From the NCBI RefSeq assembly GCF_027912495.1, contig NZ_CP115463.1:3360501-3424500 (forward strand): a stretch of 64,000 nucleotides of DNA. The letters run 5' to 3'. Origin of the DNA: Caulobacter sp. NIBR1757 (lineage in GTDB: Bacteria > Pseudomonadota > Alphaproteobacteria > Caulobacterales > Caulobacteraceae). Made by a program: the position numbers and the translations under genes. A model generated the notes under the pieces. The model ran no database searches. It saw only the letters and a list, made by a program, of their open reading frames with translations, and had not been told where the DNA came from. Of this stretch, positions 1-8,571 are shown piece by piece; within the stretch, counting starts at the first letter, position 1, and each line of letters starts with the position of its first letter.

Positions 1-2
1 AG

Positions 3-251
3 AACGGCGTCTCGCCGGCCCGGGTGATTAGGTTGCGGATCAGCGCCGATTGCCGCCAGATCGAGAGCATGGCGGTGGTCGCCGCCAACCACCCGGCCCT
101 CGACGACCTGACGCTCGGCGCCGCCATGCCGGCCGGGGTGGCGGTCATCGGCCGTGGCGGCTGGGCGGGCTATGGCGGCGACGGCAAGGCGCTGGCCGAC
201 GCCAGGCCCGAGACCGGGCAGATCCTCACCTTCCCCTACCCCGACGATTGA
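3..251 (+). CDS. C-terminal end of a gluconolactonase/SMP-30-like beta-propeller protein (5' truncated)
   Basis: The reading frame is open from the first bases of the window to a TGA at 249-251, so only the last ~82 residues of a larger protein are present. A GTG at 24 lies inside the frame, but the coding sense continues upstream of it. The visible pattern, NG-x-x-PARV-x-R-x-R followed by NHPALDD-x-TLG and a GW/DGK stretch, resembles the last blade of NHL/SMP-30-type propellers, which usually read 'PARV.R.RLD.. ...HPAFDEPTLG'. That assignment is by eye and uncertain. The gene ends 42 bp before the YbhB gene on the same strand. Confidence 0.5.
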   Translation, partial: NGVSPARVIRLRISADCRQIESMAVVAANHPALDDLTLGAAMPAGVAVIGRGGWAGYGGDGKALADARPETGQILTFPYPDD

Positions 252-293
252 ACCGGGAAGGCTGCTAGGGGTTTCGACTGCAGGAGACACTCG

Positions 294-863
294 ATGCTCA
301 AGAACCTGCCGCCCATCCTCGGACACGCCCTGCAGGGGCTGCGGCCGGGCATGGAGAAGGTGCTCTATCACGACCCGGCCCTTGAGGCTGTCCCCGAGAC
401 CCTGACCCTGGAGAGCGCCGCCTTCGACGCCCCCACCCTGCCCCAGCGGTTCACCGCCGACGGCAAGGGCCTGTCGCCGCCGTTTGCGTGGAAGGGCGTT
501 CCGGCCGGGGCGATATCGCTCCTGCTGGTCATCGAGGACGCCGACAGCCCGACGCCCAACCCCCTGGTCCACGCCATCGTCTACGACCTGCCGCCGAGCG
601 ATGATCTCCTCAAGGAAGGCGCCATCGGCCACCTCGACAAGGCCAACCCGGCGCACACCGGCCTCAACAGCTTCCTGGGCAGCAGCTACCTGCCGCCGGA
701 CCCGCCGCCCGGGCACGGGCCGCACCGCTACGTGGCCCAGATCTACGCCCTCAATGCGCTGAGCAGCTTCAAGGGCGCGCCCGGGCGGCCGCAAGTGCGC
801 GAGCTGCTCCACAAGCACGCCATCGCCCGGGGAATGATCTGCGCCACCTACGTGCGCCACTAA
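294..863 (+). CDS. YbhB/YbcL family PEBP (Raf-kinase-inhibitor-like) protein
   Basis: This 189-residue protein has the phosphatidylethanolamine-binding-protein fold signature. Residues ~40-60 carry the 'RFTADGKGLSPPFAW' entry segment, followed by 'VIEDADSPTPNPLVHA' with the family DxDxP motif and the conserved His. 'GHGPHRYVAQIYAL' near residue 142 matches the GxxxHRY element of the ligand pocket. It has no signal peptide and is probably cytoplasmic. Bacterial members bind small anionic ligands, but their physiological role is generally unclear. The start at 294 has a GGAG at 283-286 with 7-nt spacing. The pirin gene follows 61 bp downstream on the same strand. Confidence 0.93.
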   Translation: MLKNLPPILGHALQGLRPGMEKVLYHDPALEAVPETLTLESAAFDAPTLPQRFTADGKGLSPPFAWKGVPAGAISLLLVIEDADSPTPNPLVHAIVYDLPPSDDLLKEGAIGHLDKANPAHTGLNSFLGSSYLPPDPPPGHGPHRYVAQIYALNALSSFKGAPGRPQVRELLHKHAIARGMICATYVRH

Positions 864-924
864 CCCGAAGGTTCGGGTTGCGCTGGACCGCCGGCTGGGC
901 GAGGTGTTCGCCACGGAGGACATC

Positions 925-1818
925 ATGATCGAACTCGTCATCGACCAGCGGCGCAAGGATCTCGGCGGCTTCGAGGTGGGACGCGTCCTGCCCTATGCGC
1001 CGCACCGCATGGTCGGCCCCTTCATCTTCTTCGACCACATGGGGCCGGCGCAGTTTCAGCCCGGCTTTCCGCGCACCGTCGATGTGCGGCCCCACCCCCA
1101 CATTGGGCTTTCGACCCTCAGCTACCTGTTCGAGGGGGCCATGACCCACCGGGACAGCGTCGGCAGCGAGATCGTCATCCGCCCCGGCGAAGTGAACTGG
1201 ATGACCGCCGGCAGCGGCATCACCCATTCCGAACGCTTCGAGGACCTGCGCGCCGACGGCGGCCGGATGGACGGCATCCAGACCTGGCTGGCCCTGCCCA
1301 CCGAGTCCGAGGAAGTCGCCCCGGCCTTCAGCCACCACGAGGGCAATGACGAACTGCCTTTCTACGAAGCCGGCGGCCTGAGCGCCCGGCTGGTGGCCGG
1401 TAAGGCGTTCGGCGCCGAAGCCAAGGTGCCGGTCTTCTCCCCCCTGTTCTACGTCCACTGGGAGCTGGCCACCGGCGCCAAGGCCGCCCTGCCCGCCGAA
1501 TACCCCGAGCGCGCCGCCTACGTCGCCAAGGGCAGCGTCGAGATCGACGGCCGGACCATCCGGACCGGCCAGATGGCCGTCTTCCAGCCCGGCGAGACCA
1601 TCACCTTCACCGCCCTGGAACCCAGCACCGTCATGCTGCTCGGCGGCGAGCCGGTGGGTCCACGTTTCATCGACTGGAACTTCGTCTCCTCCAGCAAGGA
1701 GCGCATCGACCAGGCCAAGGCCGACTGGCGGGCCGGCCGCATGAAGCTGCCCGACCTCGACCACGACGAGTTCATCCCCCTGCCCGAGCCCAGCCCGCCG
1801 GCCAACCCGATGTCGTGA
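925..1818 (+). CDS. Pirin family protein
   Basis: A 297-residue bicupin. The N-terminal cupin has the pirin signature 'VRPHPHIGLSTLSYLFEG' with the metal-binding His pair, then 'HRDSVGSE' and 'MTAGSGITHSER', which supplies further metal ligands. The C-terminal cupin spans about residues 170-270. Bacterial pirins are Fe-binding proteins, some with quercetin 2,3-dioxygenase activity and some acting as redox-linked regulators; which applies here cannot be told. A GTG at 904 could extend the frame, but the ATG at 925 has GGAGG at 915-919 with 5-nt spacing and starts the conserved domain, so I chose it. Confidence 0.93.
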   Translation: MIELVIDQRRKDLGGFEVGRVLPYAPHRMVGPFIFFDHMGPAQFQPGFPRTVDVRPHPHIGLSTLSYLFEGAMTHRDSVGSEIVIRPGEVNWMTAGSGITHSERFEDLRADGGRMDGIQTWLALPTESEEVAPAFSHHEGNDELPFYEAGGLSARLVAGKAFGAEAKVPVFSPLFYVHWELATGAKAALPAEYPERAAYVAKGSVEIDGRTIRTGQMAVFQPGETITFTALEPSTVMLLGGEPVGPRFIDWNFVSSSKERIDQAKADWRAGRMKLPDLDHDEFIPLPEPSPPANPMS

Positions 1819-1884
1819 TCGGATTCTGCCTTGCCAAGGTCTTAGTTGCGAGTAATTCTCAATTACAGCAATTGGAGACAGGCC

Positions 1885-2040
1885 ATGGTGTTCCAGGCAA
1901 TCGGCGCGTGCGCCCTGATGCGGCTGATGCGGGCGGACCGGCGGGAGGTCGAATCCGACTGGCTGCTGTTTGGTCCCACCGACAGCGAGGTCGTCGAGAA
2001 CGCTGACGAGGCGCCGCCGTTCCTGCTGGCGGCGGAGTAG
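1885..2040 (+). CDS. Small hypothetical protein (51 aa)
   Basis: A short frame starting at an ATG with GGAG at 1874-1877 (7-nt spacing) and ending TAG at 2038-2040, directly abutting the stop codon of pgsA on the other strand. The product has a short hydrophobic N-terminus ('FQAIGACALMRLM') and an acidic C-terminal half. No family was recognised. The ribosome-binding site and the tight tail-to-tail fit with pgsA favour a real gene, but length and lack of homology make this tentative. An earlier ATG at 1846 lies in an AT-rich stretch that looks like promoter rather than coding sequence. Confidence 0.45.
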   Translation: MVFQAIGACALMRLMRADRREVESDWLLFGPTDSEVVENADEAPPFLLAAE

Positions 2041-2610
2041 TCAGCTCTTCAGGGCCTTGCGGGCGGCCAGGCCGTATTCGATCCCGGTCCAGATCGTGAC
2101 GGCGGCGGCCAGCCACAGCGACAGGTCGATGCCGAGGCTGACCGGACCCGTCATCCAGCCCGGCTGGGTCAGGCGCAGCAGGGCGGCGGCCAGGGCGACC
2201 AGTTGCAAGGTGGTCTTCCATTTGGCCAACATCGTCACCGGCAGGCGCAGGCCGCGCGGGGCCAGAACTTCGCGCAAGGCGCTGATCGAGAATTCGCGGA
2301 ACAGGATCAGGCCGCCGGTCAGGGCCGCCACATGGTCCCCGTTGATGGCCAGGCCGACGATGGCCCCGGCCACCAGCACCTTGTCGGCGATCGGATCGAG
2401 GATGGCCCCCGTCAGGCTCTCGACCTTGAACCTGCGGGCCAGCCAGCCGTCGAGGAAATCGGTGACCCCGGCGATGACAAAGCCCCAGAAGGCGAACCAC
2501 AGCAGCGGCGGCCCGGATGTGGGCATCGTCACCCCGGCCAGCAGGGCCAGGAAGACCAGCAGGGTCAGGACCAGACGGGCCAGGGTGATGATATTGGGGA
2601 CGTGCTTCAT
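2041..2610 (-). CDS. pgsA: CDP-diacylglycerol--glycerol-3-phosphate 3-phosphatidyltransferase
   Basis: A 189-residue membrane enzyme of the CDP-alcohol phosphotransferase family that makes phosphatidylglycerol phosphate, the committed step to phosphatidylglycerol and cardiolipin. The catalytic signature D-x2-DG-x2-AR-x8-G-x3-D-x3-D is intact at about residues 51-75 ('DFLDGWLARR...GAILDPIADK'). Hydrophobic segments lie at residues ~9-27, ~33-48, ~80-100 and ~140-175. The N-terminal 'KHVPNIITLARL' is typical of PgsA. It is the first gene on a minus-strand run and converges with the small gene ending at 2040 with no intergenic base. Confidence 0.95.
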   Translation of the reverse strand: MKHVPNIITLARLVLTLLVFLALLAGVTMPTSGPPLLWFAFWGFVIAGVTDFLDGWLARRFKVESLTGAILDPIADKVLVAGAIVGLAINGDHVAALTGGLILFREFSISALREVLAPRGLRLPVTMLAKWKTTLQLVALAAALLRLTQPGWMTGPVSLGIDLSLWLAAAVTIWTGIEYGLAARKALKS

Positions 2611-2664
2611 GGCTTCACCCTAACGCGCGACGGCGAACACCGCTGCGCTACTGGACGACGCCGC

Positions 2665-4884
2665 TTAGCCCATCAACCAGTCGCCGTCACCCTTGGGCGC
2701 CTCGGCCAGCGTCGGCGAGGCCAGGCCAATGAAGTCGGCGGCGCTGAGGCTGCCGACCGAAACGCCGTTCAGGATCACATAGCCGCCGTCGGCGAACACC
2801 ACTTTGGCCCCGGCCGTCAGCTGCACGATTGAGCTGTAGCCGCCGTAGCCCGTGACATCGATGTGATCGACGCCATCCTGGAAGTCGGCGATGGTGTTGG
2901 CGCCGTCGCCGGGCGCCAACACGAAAAGGTCAGCGCCAGCGCCGCCGGTCAGGGTGTCCTGACCCGCCCCCCCGACCAGCACATCGTCGCCGTCGCCGCC
3001 GAGCAGTTTGTCGTTGCCGGCGCCGCCCTCCAGCCGGTCGGCCCCGCCCATTCCGTTCAGCGTATCGTTGCCGTCCAGTCCCTGGACCAGTTCACGCCGG
3101 CCATCGCCAGTCAGGGTGTTGGCCCCGACCGTGCCGACCAGCGTCCGCTCAAAAGCGGTTGGCGGTGGCGGTGGCGGTGGCGGTGGAGGAGGAGGAGGAG
3201 GAGGAGGTGGTGGTGGCGGCGAGGCGCTGGTCACGAAGTCAGTAGTCGTCAGGGTCGAGGCCTGAACGCCGGTCAGGATGGCGTAGCCGCCGTCCGAGAA
3301 GATCACCTTGGCTCCAGACGCCAGTTGGGCGATGGAGCTATAGCCGCCGTAGGCCGAGACATCGATGCGGTCTGTTCCGTGCACGAAGTCGGCGATGGTA
3401 TTGGCGCCGTCGCCGGGCGCCATGACGAACAGGTCGGCGCCCGCGCCGCCGGTCAAGGTGTCCTGCCCCGCCCCTCCGACCAGAACGTCGTCGCCGTCTC
3501 CACCGAACAGCTTGTCGTTGCCGTTTCCGCCTTCCAGCCGGTCATGGCCGCCAGCCCCATCGAGCGTGTCGTTGCCATCGAGGCCCTGGATCAACTCACG
3601 CCGGCCATCGCCCGTCAGGGTGTTGGCTCCGACCGTGCCGACCAGGGTCCGCTCGTACGGTCCGGAGGGCGGCGACAGGCCGATGAAGCTGGCGCTGGTC
3701 ACCGTCGAGGACTGGATGCCGTCCAGGCGGATGGTGACGCCGGCGGCCACGGTGACCAGGGTATTGGCGCCGCTCTGGACGATGCTCTGCACGGCCCCGA
3801 AGGCGGAAACATCAATCCTGTCCACCCCGACCTGGAAGGTGTCGACCGTGTCGGCCCCGCCGCCGACGGTGACGACGAAGATGTCCGCTCCGTCCCCGCC
3901 GATCAGCCGGTCGTTCCCCGCCCCGCCCGTCAGCACGTCGTCGCCTGCTCCCCCGTTGAGGGTGTCGTTTCCGTCGAGGCCATTCAGCCGGTCATGGCCG
4001 TCCGCGCCTGACAGCTGGTTCGGGCCCTGACCGCCGTTGATCACATCGGCGCCGGCCGTCTGCGGCGCATAGGGCGAGGCGAAGACGTTGTAGTTGAACG
4101 TCGGCACGGAATAGGGCGAAGCCCCGTTGGCGTAGAAGGTTTGGGCCGAAATCGTCGGCGAGGGATTGCTGATCAGGCCGAGCAGCTCGACTCCCGCCGG
4201 CTGGACCGCCTGCAGGGCGCCGTTGAAGTCCACTTGGCTGGGGTTCTCCAGCAGCATGGCGTCGATCGCCGCCAGCCAGCGCGCGGCGTACCCGGCGTCC
4301 ATGGTGTTGCCGCCCAGGAAGGGGTCGCCATTGACGATGATGTAGGCCCCTGGAACGGCGGCCGCGACCGCCTCCACCAGCTCGACCATGTAGCGGGCCA
4401 GGGTCTGGTTGCTGGGCTGGCCGGCATAGGTCGAGAGCGGGAAATACGCCCCGACATCATCCAGGAAAATCGCGTTGTAGCCGGCGGCGACGGCGGCCTG
4501 GGCCTGGGCGACGACAATGGTGCGCCACTCGGCCATCCAGAACTTCACGATGCGGGCGTCGTCCGCGCCCGGGTTGGCCTGATCCTCGCCGCCAGGATTG
4601 AAATCGATGACGGGCTGCCCCTGCAGCCAGGCGGGCGCCGACCCCGTCGTCGCGCCCCAGTCCTGACCGTTGGTCGTCCAGGCGGCGTTCCAATAGGGCC
4701 GCGCCGAATCCGTCACCGCCACGTTCACATAGGCGGCCACCAGCCGACCCTGGCCGGTCAGGGCCGCGACCTGGGCTGGAGTCAGCAGGGTCCGCTCAGT
4801 GATGAACAGGTCGAGGCCGGAGGCGCTGACCTGGTTGAAGTCGACATTGGCGTACTGCAGGGCGTAGCTGCTGATCCTGGGCAT
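2665..4884 (-). CDS. Secreted RTX-repeat protein with GH114-like (endo-alpha-1,4-polygalactosaminidase-type) domain
   Basis: A 739-residue protein in two parts. Residues ~1-270 look like the TIM-barrel family of endo-alpha-1,4-polygalactosaminidases ('YALQYANVDF', 'GRLVAAYVNV', 'GYNAIFLDDVGAYF', 'YIIVNGDPF'). Three RTX blocks of GGxGxDxLx nonapeptides follow, separated by ~60-residue spacers ('ADTV.DF..G.DRIDVS' type) and a run of about 20 prolines. RTX repeats bind calcium and go with type I secretion, consistent with the absence of a Sec signal peptide. No T1SS genes are in the window. ATG 4884 is preferred because GAGGAG lies just upstream on the minus strand; a start at 4932 lacks one. 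It may degrade exopolysaccharide, but the substrate is not shown. Confidence 0.82.
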   Translation of the reverse strand: MPRISSYALQYANVDFNQVSASGLDLFITERTLLTPAQVAALTGQGRLVAAYVNVAVTDSARPYWNAAWTTNGQDWGATTGSAPAWLQGQPVIDFNPGGEDQANPGADDARIVKFWMAEWRTIVVAQAQAAVAAGYNAIFLDDVGAYFPLSTYAGQPSNQTLARYMVELVEAVAAAVPGAYIIVNGDPFLGGNTMDAGYAARWLAAIDAMLLENPSQVDFNGALQAVQPAGVELLGLISNPSPTISAQTFYANGASPYSVPTFNYNVFASPYAPQTAGADVINGGQGPNQLSGADGHDRLNGLDGNDTLNGGAGDDVLTGGAGNDRLIGGDGADIFVVTVGGGADTVDTFQVGVDRIDVSAFGAVQSIVQSGANTLVTVAAGVTIRLDGIQSSTVTSASFIGLSPPSGPYERTLVGTVGANTLTGDGRRELIQGLDGNDTLDGAGGHDRLEGGNGNDKLFGGDGDDVLVGGAGQDTLTGGAGADLFVMAPGDGANTIADFVHGTDRIDVSAYGGYSSIAQLASGAKVIFSDGGYAILTGVQASTLTTTDFVTSASPPPPPPPPPPPPPPPPPPPPTAFERTLVGTVGANTLTGDGRRELVQGLDGNDTLNGMGGADRLEGGAGNDKLLGGDGDDVLVGGAGQDTLTGGAGADLFVLAPGDGANTIADFQDGVDHIDVTGYGGYSSIVQLTAGAKVVFADGGYVILNGVSVGSLSAADFIGLASPTLAEAPKGDGDWLMG
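3161..3220. repeat. GGN trinucleotide run encoding a polyproline linker
   Basis: A ~60-bp stretch of nearly pure GGC/GGT/GGA triplets on the plus strand, including eight consecutive GGA-type units. On the minus strand it encodes the ~20-proline hinge between the second and third RTX blocks of the GH114-like protein. Such tracts are prone to in-frame length change by slippage. Confidence 0.9.
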
Positions 4885-4977
4885 GATCGACTCCTCTGAG
4901 GAAAGAGAACTACGGCCATAGAAACTCAACAACCATAAGGCGTGACAATCACATGCTCGCTATCAGCGGGCCTGGGA

Positions 4978-5640
4978 TCACCAGCGCCGGACCGGGCCCG
5001 AGGTGACCGGCCGGCCGCCGCCCCAGCTGGCGCTCGGCGTTGGCGCTCCGGCCAGGGCCTCGAAGGCGGCGACGAAATCGGCTTCCTCGATCAGGTCGGG
5101 GGCCTGGAAGTAGCTGATGGTCAGGCCGGCCGTCAGGGCGTCGATGACCTTGACGAAGCGCTCGGCCGGCATCGGCAGGGAGCCGGCCGGCAGCAGGCGA
5201 CCGAAGCCGACCGCCATGCCGCGCCAGCCGCCGGCCGTCGCCTCGGCCTGGCGGGCGAGCAGGTCCGGCCGGGTCATCAGATGCAGCTGGATGGCCGAGG
5301 TCAGCACCCGCCGCTCCAGCCGCTTGCGGGCATGGGCATAGACCGCCTGGCCGAGCAGCCGCATCTGCACTTTAAGGGGCGCGCCGGGCTGGAACTGCAC
5401 CGACACCGGCGTCGTCTCCTGCTCCATGACGGCCAGGAACAGGGCGTCGCGGCTCTCGAAGTTGCCGTGGAAGGCGCCCCGCGTCATGCCGGCCCGGGCG
5501 CAGATCTCGTCGAGCGAGGTGCGGTCCCAGCCCTTTTCGGCGATCAGCTCGGCGGCGGCGGCGGCCAGGGCCTGGCGGGTGCGGGCCCGCTTGTCGCCCT
5601 TGGGGCGGGAGGCGGCGGAATCCCTGGCGGCGTCAGTCAT
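4978..5640 (-). CDS. TetR/AcrR family transcriptional regulator
   Basis: A 220-residue regulator. Residues ~18-65 form the TetR helix-turn-helix ('RARTRQALAAAAAELIAEKGW', 'TSLDEICARAGMTRGAFHGNF'), followed by a helical ligand-binding domain. The C-terminal tail (after ~residue 200) is low-complexity Gly/Arg. The frame continues upstream to 5793, but that part overlaps the end of the TonB-receptor gene, and the ATG at 5640 begins the normal TetR N-terminus. A dyad ATAC-N2-AT-N2-GTAT sits 10-23 bp upstream, so autorepression is likely. The regulated genes are not evident; both immediate neighbours are on the same strand. Confidence 0.9.
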   Translation of the reverse strand: MTDAARDSAASRPKGDKRARTRQALAAAAAELIAEKGWDRTSLDEICARAGMTRGAFHGNFESRDALFLAVMEQETTPVSVQFQPGAPLKVQMRLLGQAVYAHARKRLERRVLTSAIQLHLMTRPDLLARQAEATAGGWRGMAVGFGRLLPAGSLPMPAERFVKVIDALTAGLTISYFQAPDLIEEADFVAAFEALAGAPTPSASWGGGRPVTSGPVRRW

Positions 5641-5649
5641 GGCGGCTAC

Positions 5650-5663
5650 ATACGGATTGGTAT
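5650..5663. promoter_or_regulatory. Probable TetR operator dyad
   Basis: ATACGGATTGGTAT is a 14-bp interrupted palindrome (ATAC-N2-AT-N2-GTAT) immediately upstream of the tetR-type gene and next to an AT-rich stretch (TATATTTTAA at 5661-5670) that could contain the -10 region. Its position fits an autoregulatory operator. No binding evidence is available. Confidence 0.5.
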
Positions 5664-5698
5664 ATTTTAAGGCAACAGGTAATCCATCGTCACGGTGA

Positions 5699-7843
5699 CT
5701 ACGGCGCGCCGAACCGGTAGCTGAGCGAAAACCGCACCGTCGGCCCCATGCCCCAGTAGGTCGATTCCTGCTCGTAGCCATCGGCCCGCACAAGGCTGGT
5801 CTGTTCGCTGCTGTCGAGGATGTCGGAGAAGGTCAGCGTGCCGGTCAGCTTTTTGGTGAACGGCCGCTTCCAGGTCAGGTCGGCGCGCAGGAAGCCGTCC
5901 GACTCGCCCTGGAAGGAGCGGCTGGGCCCGAGATAGCGCAGGCCAAGCTGGACCTGGTCGCCGCTGTCCGGCTTGGCGGGCGTCGCCTTCCAGCTGAGCT
6001 GGGCGTTGCCGCTGTAGGTGAACTGACTGTCGGTGCGCGGGGCGCCGCCTTCCAGCACCTGTTGCTCGCGCCAGAACAGGTTGGTGGTCACCACATAGGA
6101 CCACTGCGCCGCCAGGTTGCCGCGGACGGACAGCTCGGCCCCGCGGTTGGCGCTCTCGCCGGCATTGACGAGGGTCGACAGCCGTACGCCGTCGGCGGTG
6201 AGGACTGAGCGGCTGGTCAGGGTTCCCGAGGCTTCGCGGGCATAGAGGGTCACGCCAACGTTGAAACTGCCCTTGCTGTAGTCGAGCCGGGCCTCCCAGG
6301 CGTCGGTGGTCACCGGATCGAGATCGGGATTGCCGCGGCTGGCCGAGTCCGTGCTGTAGTAGCGGATGACCGGGTCCAGCTCGCTGAGACCCGGACGGTC
6401 GATGCGCCGGCTGTAGCTGAGGCCCAGCTTGAAGGCCTCGCCGAAGTCGCGGCTGATGTGCAGGCTGGGGTACCAGAAGACATCGTCGGCGCCGCCGAAC
6501 GCCCCGCCGGACTCGACCTCGAACTGTTCGGCCTCGACCCGCAGGCCGGGCATGAAGGTCCAGGTCCACAGCGGGAACTGGTAGGTGACATAGGCCGCCT
6601 GGACATCGCGCACCCCGTGGATCGACCGGTCCAGGTCGCGGAGCGGATCGGGGGCGGTAAGGGTCTCGTACAGCTGGCGCTGGGTCTCGTCCTCGCGGTT
6701 CCAGGCGGCGCCGAGGCTCAGAATACGATCGCCGCTGAGCGGGCGCTTGTAGTCGGCCTTCAGCTCCAGTTCGTTGCGGTCGTTGTCGGTGAGCTGGCGG
6801 TAGCGGCCATCGGGCAGGGCCGGATTGTCGAAATCCCGATCGACCGTCTCGCCGTAGAGGTTGCCCGAAGGGCTGGCCGAAAGGGCCAGGCCGAAGGTCT
6901 CCCCCTCGATCTTGCCGGTCCAGTCGTAGCCGGCGCCCAAGTTCAGGGCGCTGTACCGGCTGGGCCCCCGGCTGCGCTGGACATAGTCGTCGAAGGCGGC
7001 GCTGTCGCCGCTGGCCCGCTCCCGCGATTCGGTGTCGCCCTCGGCCCTGTAGCCCTGGGCGCTGAGATAGAAGCTCTGCTGGTCGTTGCGCCGGAAGGTC
7101 AGCTTGAAGCCGCCCTGCAGGTCGTCGTTGCCATAGTCGTAGCGGCCGGCCTCGCGGATCGTGACGACGCCGCCGGCGCCGTCGTCCTGCCGGCGCAGCG
7201 CCCGTGACCCGCTTTCGTAGGGCTGGCGGCCGACCCCGATATTGGCCCCAATCACCCAGCGGCCCATCACCCAGTTGGGCGCCAGGCTGACCCGGCCGCC
7301 GCCGGTGCTGTCGATCACGCCGGTCATGTTGCCGGTCTGGCCCTGGCGGCGGTCCTTGCGGGTGACGATGTTGATGATCCCGGCGGTCCCCTTGGGGCCG
7401 TACTGGGCGGAGGGGTTGGTCATCACCTCGACTCGCTCGATGTCAGCCCCGCGCAGGGCGCGGGTGCTGCCCGGCTTGCCATCGACCAGGATGGTGACCC
7501 CCGACTGGCCCAGCAGCAGCACCCCGCCGTTCGGGGTGACGGTGACCGAGGGGATCTTGCCGAGGATGTCACTGACCGAGGCGCTCTGGGCCTCTGGATC
7601 CTTGCGGACATCGTAGATCTGGCGGTCGATCTCCTTGACCACGGCCGGACGCTCGCCGACCACCTCGACGTCGGCGACGGTCTTGTCGTCGGCGGCCGTG
7701 TCGGAAGATGAGGCCGGAACCTCCTGTTTGTCGGCCGGCGGTGGCTCAGGCTCGCCCACCACACCCGCCACCATGGCCGCAGCCATCACCAACGCCACTG
7801 CCGCCGACATCACTCCCCCCGAAGACTCAACCCTGTGTCGCAT
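5699..7843 (-). CDS. TonB-dependent outer-membrane receptor
   Basis: About 714 residues with a signal peptide (hydrophobic 'SAAVALVMAAAMVAGVVG'), then an acidic linker, a plug domain ('SVSDILGKIPSVTV...VTILVDGKPG...IERVEVMTNPSAQYGPKGTAGIINIV') and a beta-barrel to a C-terminal aromatic-rich strand ending 'FSLSYRFGAP'. It imports an unknown substrate across the outer membrane using TonB energy. Start choice: ATG 7843 gives a basic n-region; ATG 7810 has a G-rich SD-like run (GGGGGGAG) but too close and no positive charge. The frame continues far upstream as an artefact antisense to the L,D-transpeptidase region. Substrate genes are not adjacent. Confidence 0.9.
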   Translation of the reverse strand: MRHRVESSGGVMSAAVALVMAAAMVAGVVGEPEPPPADKQEVPASSSDTAADDKTVADVEVVGERPAVVKEIDRQIYDVRKDPEAQSASVSDILGKIPSVTVTPNGGVLLLGQSGVTILVDGKPGSTRALRGADIERVEVMTNPSAQYGPKGTAGIINIVTRKDRRQGQTGNMTGVIDSTGGGRVSLAPNWVMGRWVIGANIGVGRQPYESGSRALRRQDDGAGGVVTIREAGRYDYGNDDLQGGFKLTFRRNDQQSFYLSAQGYRAEGDTESRERASGDSAAFDDYVQRSRGPSRYSALNLGAGYDWTGKIEGETFGLALSASPSGNLYGETVDRDFDNPALPDGRYRQLTDNDRNELELKADYKRPLSGDRILSLGAAWNREDETQRQLYETLTAPDPLRDLDRSIHGVRDVQAAYVTYQFPLWTWTFMPGLRVEAEQFEVESGGAFGGADDVFWYPSLHISRDFGEAFKLGLSYSRRIDRPGLSELDPVIRYYSTDSASRGNPDLDPVTTDAWEARLDYSKGSFNVGVTLYAREASGTLTSRSVLTADGVRLSTLVNAGESANRGAELSVRGNLAAQWSYVVTTNLFWREQQVLEGGAPRTDSQFTYSGNAQLSWKATPAKPDSGDQVQLGLRYLGPSRSFQGESDGFLRADLTWKRPFTKKLTGTLTFSDILDSSEQTSLVRADGYEQESTYWGMGPTVRFSLSYRFGAP

Positions 7844-7899
7844 TGGACAGGGCGCAATACGGCATTTCGGCGGCTCCTCAAGAGCGAAGCCTGCGAATT

Positions 7900-8571
7900 C
7901 TATCGTCCTGGAACGGTCGGTATCGCGGCGGGGAAGAAGACCACCTCCAGGGACCGGGTTTCGGGCAGGATGTAGACGACCCCGGTGGTGGCGGCGAACA
8001 GGCCGCGGACGACCAGGTCGTAGAAGGCCGGCGGGACATTGATGCAGCCGAAGGAGATCCGGTTGTCCAGGGCCGTCGGCGAGGCGAGCCGCTGGCCCCG
8101 GCGCTCCGACGGCGGTCCGACGACCACCGGGTGCAGCGAGATGGCGGCGTCGTAGTCGATCCAGAGGATGTCCTTGCCCGCCAGGTTGGCGCCGGGCGCG
8201 GCGACGAAGCGACCAGCCGGGGTGACCCGCTCGCTGGGCCCGATGCGGGACAGGGGCCGGTCGGCGAGGCCCGGAACCATATCGTCGCCCGGCTGGGCCC
8301 CGAGCAGCACCGGGGCCGTCCCGCCGAGCAGGCCCGCGCCATTGAAGGCGAAGACCCGGGCGGCGACCTTGTCGACGATCAGGAACGGCAGGCCCTGGTT
8401 GTCGCCGGTGGCGACGACCCAGGCCGCCAGGCGCCGGGTGTCGGCCGACGCCTTTTCGGTGTCCAGACTGGCCTGGCGGAACAGCGGCCGCCCCGCCGCC
8501 ATCGCCGCCCCCGGATGGACGGCCTGGATCAGCCCCAAGGCCAGGAGGGCGAGGACGGCGCGGCGGGCCAT
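7900..8571 (-). CDS. L,D-transpeptidase (YkuD) family protein
   Basis: A 223-residue exported protein with a signal peptide at residues 1-26 ('RRAVLALLALGLIQAV...AMAA'). The YkuD-type active-site segment is 'DNRISFGCINVPPAFYD' with the catalytic Cys at residue 176. The usual SHGC(x)R is SFGC(x)N here, a variant in which the His before Gly-Cys is replaced by Phe. Members crosslink peptidoglycan 3-3 or attach proteins to it. A second conserved element, 'RVTPAGRF' with 'SLHP', is present upstream. The ATG at 8571 overlaps the stop of the preceding TpsA-like gene as TGATG, so translation was probably coupled to the secretion locus. Confidence 0.8.
   Translation of the reverse strand: MARRAVLALLALGLIQAVHPGAAMAAGRPLFRQASLDTEKASADTRRLAAWVVATGDNQGLPFLIVDKVAARVFAFNGAGLLGGTAPVLLGAQPGDDMVPGLADRPLSRIGPSERVTPAGRFVAAPGANLAGKDILWIDYDAAISLHPVVVGPPSERRGQRLASPTALDNRISFGCINVPPAFYDLVVRGLFAATTGVVYILPETRSLEVVFFPAAIPTVPGR

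Noticed and set aside
3161-3220. Possible CRISPR-like tandem repeat
   Set aside because: A simple GGN triplet run encoding polyproline; no spacers. No CRISPR array or cas gene was seen in the window.
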